Source: Allotamlana fucoidanivorans
GTDB lineage: Bacteria; Bacteroidota; Bacteroidia; Flavobacteriales; Flavobacteriaceae
NCBI RefSeq assembly: GCF_045788535.1
Contig: NZ_CP074074.1
Location: 1,612,001 to 1,676,000 of the forward strand
Reading direction: 5' to 3'
DNA: 64,000 bases
Part shown: positions 25,327 to 33,867 of the stretch, in pieces
How the letters are laid out: the number at the start of each line of letters is the position of its first letter
Numbering within the stretch: the first letter of the stretch is position 1
Translations under genes and position numbers: made by a program
The notes under the pieces: generated by a model
What the model saw: only the letters and a program-made list of their open reading frames with translations
The model's database searches: none
What the model was told of the DNA's origin: nothing

Positions 25327-25365
25327 AATTCATAATTATAATGATGATTTCGTAAAAAATATTCA

Positions 25366-25396
25366 CAAATATAGCTTTTTAGTGTTAATTTATCAA
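25366..25396 (-). promoter_or_regulatory. Promoter of the acyl-CoA dehydrogenase gene
   Basis: The minus strand has TTG (25396-25394), a 20-base spacer and an exact -7 TATATTTG (25373-25366), about 40 bases before the start codon. This matches the Bacteroidota sigma-A consensus. Confidence 0.6.
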
Positions 25397-25421
25397 TGAT
25401 GATTCTTATTTTTACCAGCCT

Positions 25422-26486
25422 ATGAAGAAAAATAGTTATCATGTTATTGGGGTTATGTCTGGTACATCATTAGATGGGGTAGATCTGGTTGAGGTAAATT
25501 TTGATTATAATAAGTCATGGCGCTTTGATATACTTCAAGCAGAAACTGTGGATTATGATGCGCATTGGAAAAAAAAACTGAGTGAATTGGTAGCGCTTCC
25601 TGATGAAGTTTTAAAAAAATTAGATTTTGATTACACCGTTTACTTATCGGGTATTATTAAAGATTTTATCAAAAAAAATAAGATACAACATATAGATGCC
25701 ATTTGTTCTCACGGTCATACAGCCTTACATCAGCCACATAAACAATTAACGTATCAAATAGGCAATCAACCCGATTTGGCAATTTTGATTGGGGAAAAGG
25801 TTGTTTGTGATTTTAGAGTTCAGGATGTTGAAATGGGAGGTCAGGGAGCACCGTTAGTGCCTATTGGCGATAGGTTGTTGTTTCCAGAGTACGACTTCTG
25901 TGTCAATTTAGGTGGGTTTGCAAATGTTTCTATGGAGGAGGGAAATGACCGCATAGCCTTTGATGTTTGTCCCGTTAATATTGTGCTTAATCATTATGTG
26001 AAACAACTTGGGCTATATTATGATGATAAAGGAAGCATAGCGGCTTCAGGGGACTTAAGTTTAGAGTTATTGGCAGCGTTAAATGCACTTGAGTTTTACA
26101 CCGAATCGCCCCCAAAATCTTTGGGGTTAGAGTGGGTAAAGCAAAATGTTTTTCCTGTAATAGATGCTTTTCAATTGAGTATTTCTGATATTCTTAGAAC
26201 CTATGTTGAGCACGCGGCTATACAAATTGCAGCGGTATTTAATCTTTATTCAGAAGGAAACGTGTTATTTTCTGGAGGTGGTGTGTACCATTCTTTTTTA
26301 ATGAACAGGATAGAAAGCCTTACTAATAAAAAGGTTGTTATTCCTTCAAAATCGGTTATTGAATTCAAAGAAGCACTCATTTTTGGATTTCTTGGCGTAC
26401 TTAAATTGAGAAATGAAAATAACTGCCTTCAAAGTGTTACGGGCGCTTCAAAAAATCATAGTTCTGGTAGAATTTTTCTACCATAA
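25422..26486 (+). CDS. anmK: Anhydro-N-acetylmuramic acid kinase
   Basis: The 354-residue protein begins with VIGVMSGTSLDGVDL, the ATP-binding signature of AnmK. It continues with SHGHTALHQP, QIGNQPDLA, DFRVQDVEMGGQGAPLVPIGDRLLF and, late, FSGGGVYHSFLM (second phosphate loop). AnmK opens and phosphorylates 1,6-anhydro-MurNAc to MurNAc-6-phosphate during wall recycling. Length and motif order are normal. It is divergent from the acyl-CoA dehydrogenase gene. A TATTTTTA element lies shortly before the start, suggesting a short leader. Confidence 0.95.
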   Translation: MKKNSYHVIGVMSGTSLDGVDLVEVNFDYNKSWRFDILQAETVDYDAHWKKKLSELVALPDEVLKKLDFDYTVYLSGIIKDFIKKNKIQHIDAICSHGHTALHQPHKQLTYQIGNQPDLAILIGEKVVCDFRVQDVEMGGQGAPLVPIGDRLLFPEYDFCVNLGGFANVSMEEGNDRIAFDVCPVNIVLNHYVKQLGLYYDDKGSIAASGDLSLELLAALNALEFYTESPPKSLGLEWVKQNVFPVIDAFQLSISDILRTYVEHAAIQIAAVFNLYSEGNVLFSGGGVYHSFLMNRIESLTNKKVVIPSKSVIEFKEALIFGFLGVLKLRNENNCLQSVTGASKNHSSGRIFLP

Positions 26487-26707
26487 TTAAGGCTTTAAAA
26501 TTCCCTTAAAGATTTTTAGTTTTTTATATTTGTTTCAGAAAAAATTTTTAATCTCATTTTGTTATGACTCAGCTTTAGCTAGGCTTAATTTTAATTTAAG
26601 GTTTTAACAGGCTATAAATGAATCAGTTTTATAAAGATATGGGGTAAAGACATCTTTGGATAGGGTGTTGTAAACCACAATAAATCTTTATTAAAAAAAT
26701 AAAAGAG

Positions 26708-27934
26708 ATGAAAGAATTATTAAAAAAATATGAAAATAAAGCACCCGAAATTATCTTTAATTGGAAGGACTCAGAAACCGAAGCTGAAGGTTGGGTGGTT
26801 ATAAACTCGTTACGAGGTGGCGCATCTGGTGGAGGTACTAGAATGCGTAAAGGACTTGATATGAATGAAGTATTGTCTTTAGCGAAAACGATGGAAATTA
26901 AGTTTACCGTGTCTGGGCCACCTATTGGAGGGGCTAAGTCTGGTATTAATTTTGATCCTAAAGATCCTCGTAAAAAAGGTGTGCTCGAACGTTGGTATGC
27001 TGTAGTGTCTCCATTACTTAAAAGTTATTATGGTACGGGTGGCGATTTGAATGTTGATGAGACGCATGAAGTTATTCCTATTACAGAGCAAAGTGGTGTT
27101 TGGCATCCGCAAGAAGGCGTTTTTAATGGTCATTTTAGGCCTACTGAGGCAGATAAAATAAACCGTATTGGCCAGTTGCGTCAAGGCGTTATTAAGGTGA
27201 TTGAAAATCCAGATTATTCTCCTAATGTTTCCAAAAAATATAAAATCGCTGATATGATTACTGGTTTTGGGGTGGCCGAAGCTGTAAAGCAGTATTATAA
27301 TATTTATGGAGGTTCTATAAAAGGGAAGCGTGCTGTAGTTCAGGGGTTTGGTAATGTTGGGGCTGCCGCTACTTTTTATCTGTCTCAAATGGGAGCAAAA
27401 GTTGTAGGTATCATTGATGTGGTTGGAGGACTAATTAATGAAGAAGGCTTTACCCATGAGCAAATAACCAATTTGTTTTTGGCGAAAGAAAGGAATACTT
27501 TGGTGTCTGACCATTTAATTCCTTTTGAAGAAATTAATAAAACGATTTGGTCACTAAAAACAGAAATTTTTGCACCGTGCGCAGCTTCTCGTCTTATTAC
27601 GATTCATCAAATTGATGAAATGATTGATAGTGGTTTAGAAGTAGTGTCTTGTGGGGCAAATGTGCCATTTGCTGACAAAGAGATTTTCTTTGGTCCTATT
27701 ATGGAGCATACCGATTATAAGGTGAGTTTAATTCCAGATTTTATCTCTAACTGCGGTATGGCTCGTGTTTTTGCATATTTTATGGAGCGCAAAGTACAAA
27801 TGACTGATGAAGCCATATTCAAAGATACCTCCAACAGAATAAAACAAGCTATTGAAAACGTTTACAATAAAAATAAATTAAAAACAGGAATTAGTGCAAC
27901 CGCATATACAATAGCACTAGAACAACTAATTTAA
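26708..27934 (+). CDS. Glu/Leu/Phe/Val dehydrogenase family protein
   Basis: The 408-residue enzyme has the dimerisation/catalytic domain with FTVSGPPIGGAKSGINFDPKD (catalytic Lys) and GTGGDLNVDE (catalytic Asp), followed by a Rossmann domain with AVVQGFGNVGAAATFYL. It oxidatively deaminates an amino acid, or runs in reverse, using NAD(P). The substrate (glutamate, leucine or valine) is not clear: GGAKSGI differs from the GGAKGGI usual in glutamate dehydrogenases. It leads an apparent operon with nhaD, exbB, exbD, tonB-like and folC (gap of eight bases to nhaD). A CATCTTTG element lies 50 bases upstream. Confidence 0.88.
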   Translation: MKELLKKYENKAPEIIFNWKDSETEAEGWVVINSLRGGASGGGTRMRKGLDMNEVLSLAKTMEIKFTVSGPPIGGAKSGINFDPKDPRKKGVLERWYAVVSPLLKSYYGTGGDLNVDETHEVIPITEQSGVWHPQEGVFNGHFRPTEADKINRIGQLRQGVIKVIENPDYSPNVSKKYKIADMITGFGVAEAVKQYYNIYGGSIKGKRAVVQGFGNVGAAATFYLSQMGAKVVGIIDVVGGLINEEGFTHEQITNLFLAKERNTLVSDHLIPFEEINKTIWSLKTEIFAPCAASRLITIHQIDEMIDSGLEVVSCGANVPFADKEIFFGPIMEHTDYKVSLIPDFISNCGMARVFAYFMERKVQMTDEAIFKDTSNRIKQAIENVYNKNKLKTGISATAYTIALEQLI

Positions 27935-27942
27935 CTAAATTT

Positions 27943-29334
27943 ATGGAAGCAGCAATTATCTTAGTATTTGTTATTGGCTATTTAGCCATTACCCTAGAGC
28001 ACACTATTCGAATAGATAAATTAATACCAGCGCTGGTTATGATGGCCATTTGTTGGGCATTAATTGCTTTAGGTCTTGAAAGCTTCCCTAGTTGGTTTGA
28101 TTCAAGTAAGCATGAGCTTTTAGAAAATTTTGGCTTATTGGCCTATGAAGAAAAAATGCACCTGATGGAAGAAACATTATTGCATCATTTGGGGAAAACT
28201 TCTGAAATTTTGGTGTTTCTTTTAGGCGCTATGACCATTGTTGAAATCATTGATTATTTTGATGGGTTTGCAACCATTAAAGATTTTATAAAAACAAAGA
28301 AAAAGACTAAGATTTTATGGATTTTTTCAATTCTAGCTTTTGTTTTATCGGCTATCATTGATAACCTTACGGCTACTATTGTACTTATTTCTATACTTCA
28401 AAAAATTGTAAAAGATAGAAATACACGTATATGGTTTGCAGGTTTAATTATTATTGCAGCTAATGCAGGCGGGGCGTGGTCGCCTATTGGTGACGTAACC
28501 ACTACGATGCTGTGGATTGGCAAAAAAGTAACCACCGGGCACTTAATAGGGTACTTATTGCTCCCTTCGTTTTTATGTATGGCGGTACCATCATTAATCG
28601 CATCGTTTTTACCTGCATTCAAAGGTGATTTAGATATAGAAGAGACTGAAGAAAAGAAGAAATCGCGCTTTGGTTCACTTATGCTGTACTTAGGTTTAGG
28701 CGCCATTGTTTTTGTGCCTATTTTTAAAATGATTACACACTTACCTCCTTATGTTGGTATGATGTTATCTTTAGGTGTTGTAGCTATTTTTGCTGAAATT
28801 TATAGTAGCTCTAAATTTAGTATGACTGAGTATCATTCTGAAGAAAGCGATGCCCATGCCCATCATAGTCCGGTGCATTATTCCTTATCTAAAATTGAAT
28901 TGCCTAGTATTTTATTTTTCTTAGGAATTTTAATGGCAGTTGCGGCTTTAGAATCATTAGGTATTTTATTTGGTTTTGCTAATTCATTACAAGAAAGTAT
29001 GCCTATGTTAGGCACTGAGTTGCACCATGGAGGTGTTTCAGATATTGTTGTTCTTTTATTAGGGGTAGGCTCTGCAGTTATAGATAATGTACCATTGGTA
29101 GCAGCAAGTTTAGGTATGTTTCATGAGCCAATTGATAATGAATTATGGCATTTTATAGCTTATTCTGCTGGTACTGGAGGAAGTATGCTAATTATTGGTT
29201 CAGCAGCAGGTGTTGTGGCTATGGGTATGGAAAAAATTGACTTCTTTTGGTATCTTAAAAAGATTTCGTGGTTAGCCTTAATAGGGTTTTTAGTTGGAGC
29301 TGCTGGATTTATGGTAACCAGAACTTTATTTTAA
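27943..29334 (+). CDS. nhaD: NhaD-type sodium:proton antiporter
   Basis: The 463-residue protein has 11-13 membrane helices. Family segments include LVFLLGAMTIVEIIDYFDGF, FVLSAIIDNLTATIVLISIL, ANAGGAWSPIGDVTTTMLWIGK and VGSAVIDNVPLVAASLGMF, with the paired polar residues (Asp-Asn) of the ion site. NhaD exports sodium in exchange for protons, as expected for a marine bacterium. It is tightly placed behind the dehydrogenase gene. A His-rich loop (HAHHSPVHYS) lies near residue 305. Confidence 0.93.
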   Translation: MEAAIILVFVIGYLAITLEHTIRIDKLIPALVMMAICWALIALGLESFPSWFDSSKHELLENFGLLAYEEKMHLMEETLLHHLGKTSEILVFLLGAMTIVEIIDYFDGFATIKDFIKTKKKTKILWIFSILAFVLSAIIDNLTATIVLISILQKIVKDRNTRIWFAGLIIIAANAGGAWSPIGDVTTTMLWIGKKVTTGHLIGYLLLPSFLCMAVPSLIASFLPAFKGDLDIEETEEKKKSRFGSLMLYLGLGAIVFVPIFKMITHLPPYVGMMLSLGVVAIFAEIYSSSKFSMTEYHSEESDAHAHHSPVHYSLSKIELPSILFFLGILMAVAALESLGILFGFANSLQESMPMLGTELHHGGVSDIVVLLLGVGSAVIDNVPLVAASLGMFHEPIDNELWHFIAYSAGTGGSMLIIGSAAGVVAMGMEKIDFFWYLKKISWLALIGFLVGAAGFMVTRTLF

Positions 29335-29393
29335 CAGTATTCATAATTTATAAAGAAAAGAAACGTTATACAGTTGCAAAAACGTAATACTAT

Positions 29394-30095
29394 ATGCTAA
29401 ATACAATGATACAAAATGCACAGGAAGGTGCAGAAGTTCTTACTGACGGAGAGTCTGTTGAAAAAACGCTTTCAATTATAGAATTAATTAGTAGTGGCGG
29501 CGCTGCGGGACAAGTTATCATCGCTGTTTTGTTTTTACTTTTGGTAGGCGCTATTTATATTTATTTTGAACGCATCTTTGCTATTAAAGCCGCTTCAAAT
29601 GTTGATGCCAATTTTATGAATCAAATCAAAGACCATGTAAGTAATGGTAAAATTGATTCGGCTCAAATGCTTTGTGCTCAGGTAAATTCGCCTGTATCAA
29701 GATTAATTGGTAAAGGTATTTCAAGAATAGGGAAGCCACTTGCAGACATTAATACTGCCATTGAGAATGCTGGACGATTAGAAATTTATGGGTTAGAAAA
29801 AAATGTAAGTATTCTGGCAACTATTTCAGGTGCGGCGCCAATGATAGGATTCTTAGGAACGGTTATTGGTATGATACTTGCTATTTTTGAATTGGCTAAT
29901 GCTGGAGGAACCATTCAAATGGATGTTTTAGCCAGTGGTTTATACACGGCTATGACAACAACTGTTGCTGGACTTATTGTTGGTATTGTGGCGTATATGG
30001 CGTATAATCATTTGGTGGTAAAAACAGATAAGGTGGTGTATAAAATGGAAGCTAATTCTTTGGAGTTTTTAGATCACCTAAACGAACCTACTTAA
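29394..30095 (+). CDS. exbB: MotA/TolQ/ExbB proton channel family protein
   Basis: The 233-residue protein has three membrane helices: one near the N terminus (IIAVLFLLLVGAIYIYFERIF) and two in the C-terminal half (the GAAPMIGFLGTVIGMILAIFELA and ASGLYTAMTTTVAGLIVGIVAYM region), the family's signature. With ExbD it forms the proton channel that energises TonB. It is followed immediately by exbD. In-frame alternative starts just downstream (MIQNAQEG) are possible. Confidence 0.9.
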   Translation: MLNTMIQNAQEGAEVLTDGESVEKTLSIIELISSGGAAGQVIIAVLFLLLVGAIYIYFERIFAIKAASNVDANFMNQIKDHVSNGKIDSAQMLCAQVNSPVSRLIGKGISRIGKPLADINTAIENAGRLEIYGLEKNVSILATISGAAPMIGFLGTVIGMILAIFELANAGGTIQMDVLASGLYTAMTTTVAGLIVGIVAYMAYNHLVVKTDKVVYKMEANSLEFLDHLNEPT

Positions 30096-30096
30096 T

Positions 30097-30489
30097 ATGA
30101 ATTTTAGAGGAAGAAATAAGGTTACACCAGAATTCAATATGTCTTCAATGACAGATATTGTATTTCTGTTACTTATCTTTTTTATGATTGCTTCTACCTT
30201 GGTAACAACTAATGCTATTGATATTATCTTACCAAAAGCAAGTGGGAAAACAGAGAATAAAAAATCGGTAGCAGTTAGTATAAAGAAGAACTTAACGTAC
30301 TATATAGACCAGAAGCGGGTGGGTGAAAGTGTGCTGGAGAATGAGCTTTTAGCAGCATTATCATCTTCTGAAAAACCAACCATAGTATTAAGAGCTGAAA
30401 AATCAGTGCCAGTAGAAAATGTGGTAAAGGTTATGGACATTGCCAATAGGAATAAATTCAAAGTAATTTTGGCTGTAAAGCCTAAATAA
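30097..30489 (+). CDS. exbD: ExbD/TolR family biopolymer transporter
   Basis: The 130-residue protein has a short cytosolic N terminus, one membrane helix containing the conserved Asp (MSSMTDIVFLLLIFFMIAS), and a periplasmic domain ending VMDIANRNKFKVILAVKP, the typical ExbD fold. It begins two bases after exbB and shares one base with the tonB-like gene, a translationally coupled trio. Confidence 0.92.
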   Translation: MNFRGRNKVTPEFNMSSMTDIVFLLLIFFMIASTLVTTNAIDIILPKASGKTENKKSVAVSIKKNLTYYIDQKRVGESVLENELLAALSSSEKPTIVLRAEKSVPVENVVKVMDIANRNKFKVILAVKPK

Positions 30490-31337
30490 TGAAATACTTC
30501 AAAACAAAACATGAAAGAGATTCTGCTAAACTAACAGCGCTTATAACTGTTATTTTGGTGCTTTTATTGTTTGTGGTAGGAACAACATATATGGATCCTC
30601 CAGAGGAGTATGGGGTAGCGGTAAATTTTGGAAATTCCAGTGTTGGTAGAGGTGCTATTCAACCCACTAAACCAGTCAAATCAGAACCTAAAAAGATTGA
30701 AGAACTGCCGCAACCTGATGTTGCAAAATCAGAACCTGAACCAGCAAAATCTACAGAAACTAAAGAAGAAGTATTGACGGCAGATAATGCCGAAGAAATA
30801 GCCATAAAAAAACAAAAAGAGGCAGAGGCAAAAGCTAAGGCTATTGCCGAAGCAAAGGCTAAAGCAGAAGCAGAACGTATAGCTAAAGAAAAGCGTGAAC
30901 AGGAAGAAAAAAAGAAAAAACTAGATGCTTTAATAGGAGGTGTTAGTAAATCTGAGGGAACTGCAACAGGGAGTGAAGGTGATGATGACGTGGCTGGAGA
31001 TAAAGGGCAACTTGACGGAAACCCTTATGCCCCATATAAGGGGATGCCTGGATCTGGAATAGGAGGAATCGGTTATGGATTGAATGGAAGAGGTGATCCA
31101 AAATATGAATTGATTGAAGGTTGTGTAAATGAATATGGATTGGTGGTGGTAAATATAGTTGTCAATAGAGATGGTATTGTGATAGAGGCCACACCAGGAG
31201 CTAAAGGAACAACTAATATTACAGATTGTCTTAGTAAAGCGGCTAAAAAGTTTGCCTTTACATGTAAATGGCCAGCTGATTCTAATGCTCCTAGTAGGCA
31301 ATATGGAAAAGTTAGTGTGAATTTTACTCCAAGGTAA
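30489..31337 (+). CDS. TonB-like energy transducer
   Basis: The 282-residue protein has one N-terminal membrane helix (LTALITVILVLLLFVVGTTYM). A long Pro/Glu/Lys/Ala-rich span follows (about residues 55-145, including a Lys-Ala-Glu helix of the TolA/TonB sort). It ends in a small C-terminal domain, INEYGLVVVNIVVNRDGIVIEA...GTTN..., that resembles the TonB C-terminal fold. It would transmit proton-motive energy from ExbBD to outer-membrane receptors. No receptor gene is adjacent. Confidence 0.8.
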   Translation: MKYFKTKHERDSAKLTALITVILVLLLFVVGTTYMDPPEEYGVAVNFGNSSVGRGAIQPTKPVKSEPKKIEELPQPDVAKSEPEPAKSTETKEEVLTADNAEEIAIKKQKEAEAKAKAIAEAKAKAEAERIAKEKREQEEKKKKLDALIGGVSKSEGTATGSEGDDDVAGDKGQLDGNPYAPYKGMPGSGIGGIGYGLNGRGDPKYELIEGCVNEYGLVVVNIVVNRDGIVIEATPGAKGTTNITDCLSKAAKKFAFTCKWPADSNAPSRQYGKVSVNFTPR

Positions 31338-31343
31338 TTAAGC

Positions 31344-32561
31344 ATGACTTATCAAGAGACTGTCAATTGGATGTTTACACAGCTTCCTATGTACCAAAGA
31401 CAAGGAAAATCGGCTTTTAAAAAAGATTTATCAAACACTATTAACCTTGCAAAACACCTTAATCATCCAGAACAACAATTTAAGTCGGTTCATATAGCGG
31501 GAACCAATGGAAAAGGATCAACAAGTCACATGTTGGCCTCTGTACTTCAAGAAGCAGGTTACAAAGTGGGCTTATATACATCGCCGCACCTTAAAGATTT
31601 TAGAGAGCGCATTAAGATTAACGGTAAGGAAGTTAGTAAGGCATTTGTAGTGCGTTTTATAGAAGAAAATAAAGCCTTTTTTGAAGCTAATTCATGTTCG
31701 TTTTTTGAAATGACTGTTGGAATGGCTTTTGATTTTTTTGCTAAAGAACAAGTTGACATAGCGGTCATTGAGGTTGGACTTGGAGGCCGATTAGATTCAA
31801 CAAATATTATAACACCCGAAGTTTCAGTGATTACTAACATTGGTTTAGATCATACGCAATTTTTGGGAGATACACTACAAGCTATAGCCACTGAAAAGGG
31901 AGGTGTTATTAAAAAACATGTTCCAGTTGTCATTGGTGAATCTCAGGTAGAAACCAAGCCTGTTTTTAAAAGAATAGCAACTCAGCAGAATGCAAAGATT
32001 GTTTTTGCGGATGAGGAAGTAAATGAGGTTTTGAAGTCAGATTTACAAGGAAGTTATCAAACTAAAAACATAAAAACGGTTATACAAACTGTTCAAGAGT
32101 TGCAAATTTTAGGGTATGAGGTGTCCGACATTCATTTAAAGGAAGGTTTGTTACATGTGGTTAAAAATACGGGTTTGCTTGGGCGTTGGCAAGTGTTACA
32201 AGAAAAACCTAAAGTAGTATGTGATACTGGGCATAACAGAGAAGGTTTGACCTACGTCATGAAACAAATAGCAAATGAAGTTTTTGAAAATCTGCATATT
32301 ATTTTTGGTGTAGTTAATGATAAAGATTTAAGGGCTATAGTAGATTTGCTTCCTAAAGAAGCAACGTACTATTTTTGTAAACCAGATATTCCACGCGGAT
32401 TAGAAGCCGAGGCATTAAAATTAGCGTTTCAACCTTATAAATTGTATGGAGATGCGTATGGTTCTGTAAATGAAGCTTATAATGCAGCTTTAAAAAATGC
32501 AGAAGAAAATGATTTGGTATTTGTAGGTGGCAGTACCTTTGTGGTTGCAGAAATAATTTAA
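31344..32561 (+). CDS. folC: Bifunctional folylpolyglutamate synthase/dihydrofolate synthase
   Basis: The 405-residue Mur-ligase-family enzyme has the ATP loop HIAGTNGKGSTSHMLASVL, YTSPHLKDFRERI, IEVGLGGRLDSTNII, NIGLDHTQFLGDT, and C-terminal VCDTGHNREGL. It adds glutamate to folates and makes dihydrofolate from dihydropteroate. It starts six bases after the tonB-like gene, so it shares that transcript despite its unrelated role. Confidence 0.95.
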   Translation: MTYQETVNWMFTQLPMYQRQGKSAFKKDLSNTINLAKHLNHPEQQFKSVHIAGTNGKGSTSHMLASVLQEAGYKVGLYTSPHLKDFRERIKINGKEVSKAFVVRFIEENKAFFEANSCSFFEMTVGMAFDFFAKEQVDIAVIEVGLGGRLDSTNIITPEVSVITNIGLDHTQFLGDTLQAIATEKGGVIKKHVPVVIGESQVETKPVFKRIATQQNAKIVFADEEVNEVLKSDLQGSYQTKNIKTVIQTVQELQILGYEVSDIHLKEGLLHVVKNTGLLGRWQVLQEKPKVVCDTGHNREGLTYVMKQIANEVFENLHIIFGVVNDKDLRAIVDLLPKEATYYFCKPDIPRGLEAEALKLAFQPYKLYGDAYGSVNEAYNAALKNAEENDLVFVGGSTFVVAEII

Positions 32562-32578
32562 AATTTTTTAAAAAAAGC

Positions 32579-32609
32579 TTTTGCAGTTTTAAAAACTAGG
32601 TTATATTTG
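32579..32609 (+). promoter_or_regulatory. Promoter of tRNA-Val
   Basis: TTTTG (32579-32583), an 18-base spacer and an exact TATATTTG (32602-32609) match the Bacteroidota -33/-7 consensus, with the tRNA starting 17 bases later. Confidence 0.8.
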
Positions 32610-32625
32610 CACCGCCTAACAGTTA

Positions 32626-32700
32626 GGGCGCGTAGCTCAGTTGGTTCAGAGCACTTGGTTTACACCCAAGGGGTCAGGGGTTCGAATCCCTTCGCGCCCA
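32626..32700 (+). tRNA. tRNA-Val (anticodon TAC)
   Basis: This 75-base cloverleaf has the acceptor stem GGGCGCG/CGCGCCC, a D arm GCTCAGTTGGTTCAGAGC, the anticodon stem CTTGG/CCAAG with loop TTTACAC (anticodon TAC), and the T arm GGGGTTCGAATCCC. CCA is not encoded. Confidence 0.97.
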
Positions 32701-32701
32701 C

Positions 32702-32730
32702 AAAAGCTTCCAAATTTGGAAGCTTTTTTT
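32702..32730 (+). terminator. Terminator of tRNA-Val
   Basis: AAAAGCTTCCAAA followed directly by TTTGGAAGCTTTT is a perfect 26-base palindrome ending in seven T residues, directly after the tRNA. Confidence 0.85.
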
Positions 32731-32747
32731 ATTTCAATGTTTTTTTT

Positions 32748-32776
32748 GGATCATGCTGGATCAAAGGGGATCATGC
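32748..32776 (+). repeat. Three direct repeats of GGATCA at exact 10-base spacing
   Basis: GGATCATGC (32748), GGATCA (32758) and GGATCATGC (32768) repeat once per helical turn in the leader of the first LuxR-type gene. Such phased repeats resemble an array of activator half-sites. No binding protein is known. Confidence 0.5.
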
Positions 32777-32869
32777 GCAATTGTTGTGTTTTAAGCAAAA
32801 AACGGACCTTCAATAAGGATTATGTAAATAAATGCTTATTTTGTAGTCATGTCTTAAATGTGTTGTGCT

Positions 32870-33640
32870 ATGATTATTGACGATATAAAGAATTCGTATA
32901 GGGAGATTTTTGAATCTTATGGAAAGCCCTCTCTTGAAGAACATATAAAAAAAATAATTGAATTAGACGCTTTTCTACCTTATAGTTCTACTTTCTTCTG
33001 TATTACAAATACTCAGAATTTAACATTTGAATATATTAGTAAAAACACAAAAGCTTGCTTAGGGCTCGATAATGAGGTATTGAGGTCAAAAGGCATGCGA
33101 TATTTTTGGAGTAGAATGCATCCTGATGATTTAGATAAATGGTTAATGGCGCTTAATGAACTCATGAATTTTACCTTAGGAGAAATCAAGGGAGAAGATA
33201 GAAGCAAAATGAGTTACACATGGAATTACCGTTTTAAAAATGGTAATGATGAATATGTGAATATTATACAAAATACCACACCCTTAGCATTTGATAGTAA
33301 TAATAAACCAATTATAGGACTTGCACATTATACGGTTTTGGTGCCAGATATTAAGATGCAGATTTGTGCTTCGGCAAAATTACTTAATAAAAATAATGAG
33401 TATGAAACCCTATATTACAATAATTTTTCACAGAAACTTTTATCAGATGGTTTAAGTAATAGGGAGCGTGATGTTATTAGATTGCTGGCCTTGCATGAAT
33501 CAAGTAAATCTATTGCTAATAAATTGAATATTAGCCCGAATACTGTTGATACACACAGAAGAAACATTTTGAAAAAACTAAAATTATCTTCAACAGGAGA
33601 GTTAGTAGGACTGCTCAATTACAATAAAAATTTGATATAA
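32870..33640 (+). CDS. PAS-LuxR transcriptional regulator 1
   Basis: From the ATG at 32870 the protein has 256 residues; an ATG four codons earlier is possible. Residues about 40-165 form a PAS-like sensor (FFCITNTQNLTFEYISKNTKACLGL, MHPDDLDKWL, then YRFKNGNDEYVNIIQ). The C-terminal 60 residues are a LuxR/GerE helix-turn-helix (LSNRERDVIRLLALHESSKSIANKLNISPNTVDTHRRNILKK). It has the same plan as the two minus-strand paralogues at 34.6-36.2 kb but is the most diverged. There is no membrane segment, so it senses a cytosolic signal. Confidence 0.85.
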   Translation: MIIDDIKNSYREIFESYGKPSLEEHIKKIIELDAFLPYSSTFFCITNTQNLTFEYISKNTKACLGLDNEVLRSKGMRYFWSRMHPDDLDKWLMALNELMNFTLGEIKGEDRSKMSYTWNYRFKNGNDEYVNIIQNTTPLAFDSNNKPIIGLAHYTVLVPDIKMQICASAKLLNKNNEYETLYYNNFSQKLLSDGLSNRERDVIRLLALHESSKSIANKLNISPNTVDTHRRNILKKLKLSSTGELVGLLNYNKNLI

Positions 33641-33722
33641 GTTAATCGTTGTATGATGTGTGTCTTATGCTACTTATCTGTTAAAAACAGGATTTCAACG
33701 AAAACAATGCTGTTTAGAAGGA

Positions 33723-33770
33723 AATACTCAAATTGAGTATTGCATAAAAGAAGTATTACCCCGAAATTTA
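33723..33770 (+). promoter_or_regulatory. Palindromic operator plus promoter of conserved short RNA 1
   Basis: AATACTCAA-A-TTGAGTATT (33723-33741) is a perfect nine-base-arm palindrome. Its CAAATT core lies exactly 38 bases before TTTAC (33767), the end of a -7-like GAAATTTA. The locus at 36358 repeats this spacing exactly. The centre near -42 to -45 from the expected start is where LuxR-family activators bind. Confidence 0.55.
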
Positions 33771-33851
33771 CATTGCTATTAATTAGTTCTTAGGGAGAAT
33801 TATAAAAAGTGTTCGGTAATATAGAAATATAAATGTTGAACACTTTTTTTT
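33771..33851 (+). ncRNA. Candidate small RNA or attenuated leader, copy 1
   Basis: Bases 33775-33802 are identical (28 of 28) to 36411-36438. They contain a TTCT-TAGGG-AGAA mini-hairpin. A terminator follows: AAAAAGTGTTC (33804) pairs with GAACACTTTTT (33838), then T residues to 33851. The predicted transcript is about 75 bases. It ends 16 bases before the alpha/beta hydrolase ATG, so it may be an independent sRNA or a leader that attenuates the hydrolase. Confidence 0.5.
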
Positions 33852-33867
33852 ATGTTATCCTAATCTC

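Noticed and set aside
32607..32880. Open frames crossing the tRNA-Val
   Set aside because: They run through the tRNA and its terminator and have no recognisable protein features.
32626..32900. Integration site or genomic island next to tRNA-Val
   Set aside because: No integrase, no duplicated tRNA 3' end and no change in gene character were seen.
33676..33692. CTGTT-AAA-AACAG hairpin after PAS-LuxR regulator 1
   Set aside because: Stem is only five pairs and there is no T-run, so it is not a convincing terminator.
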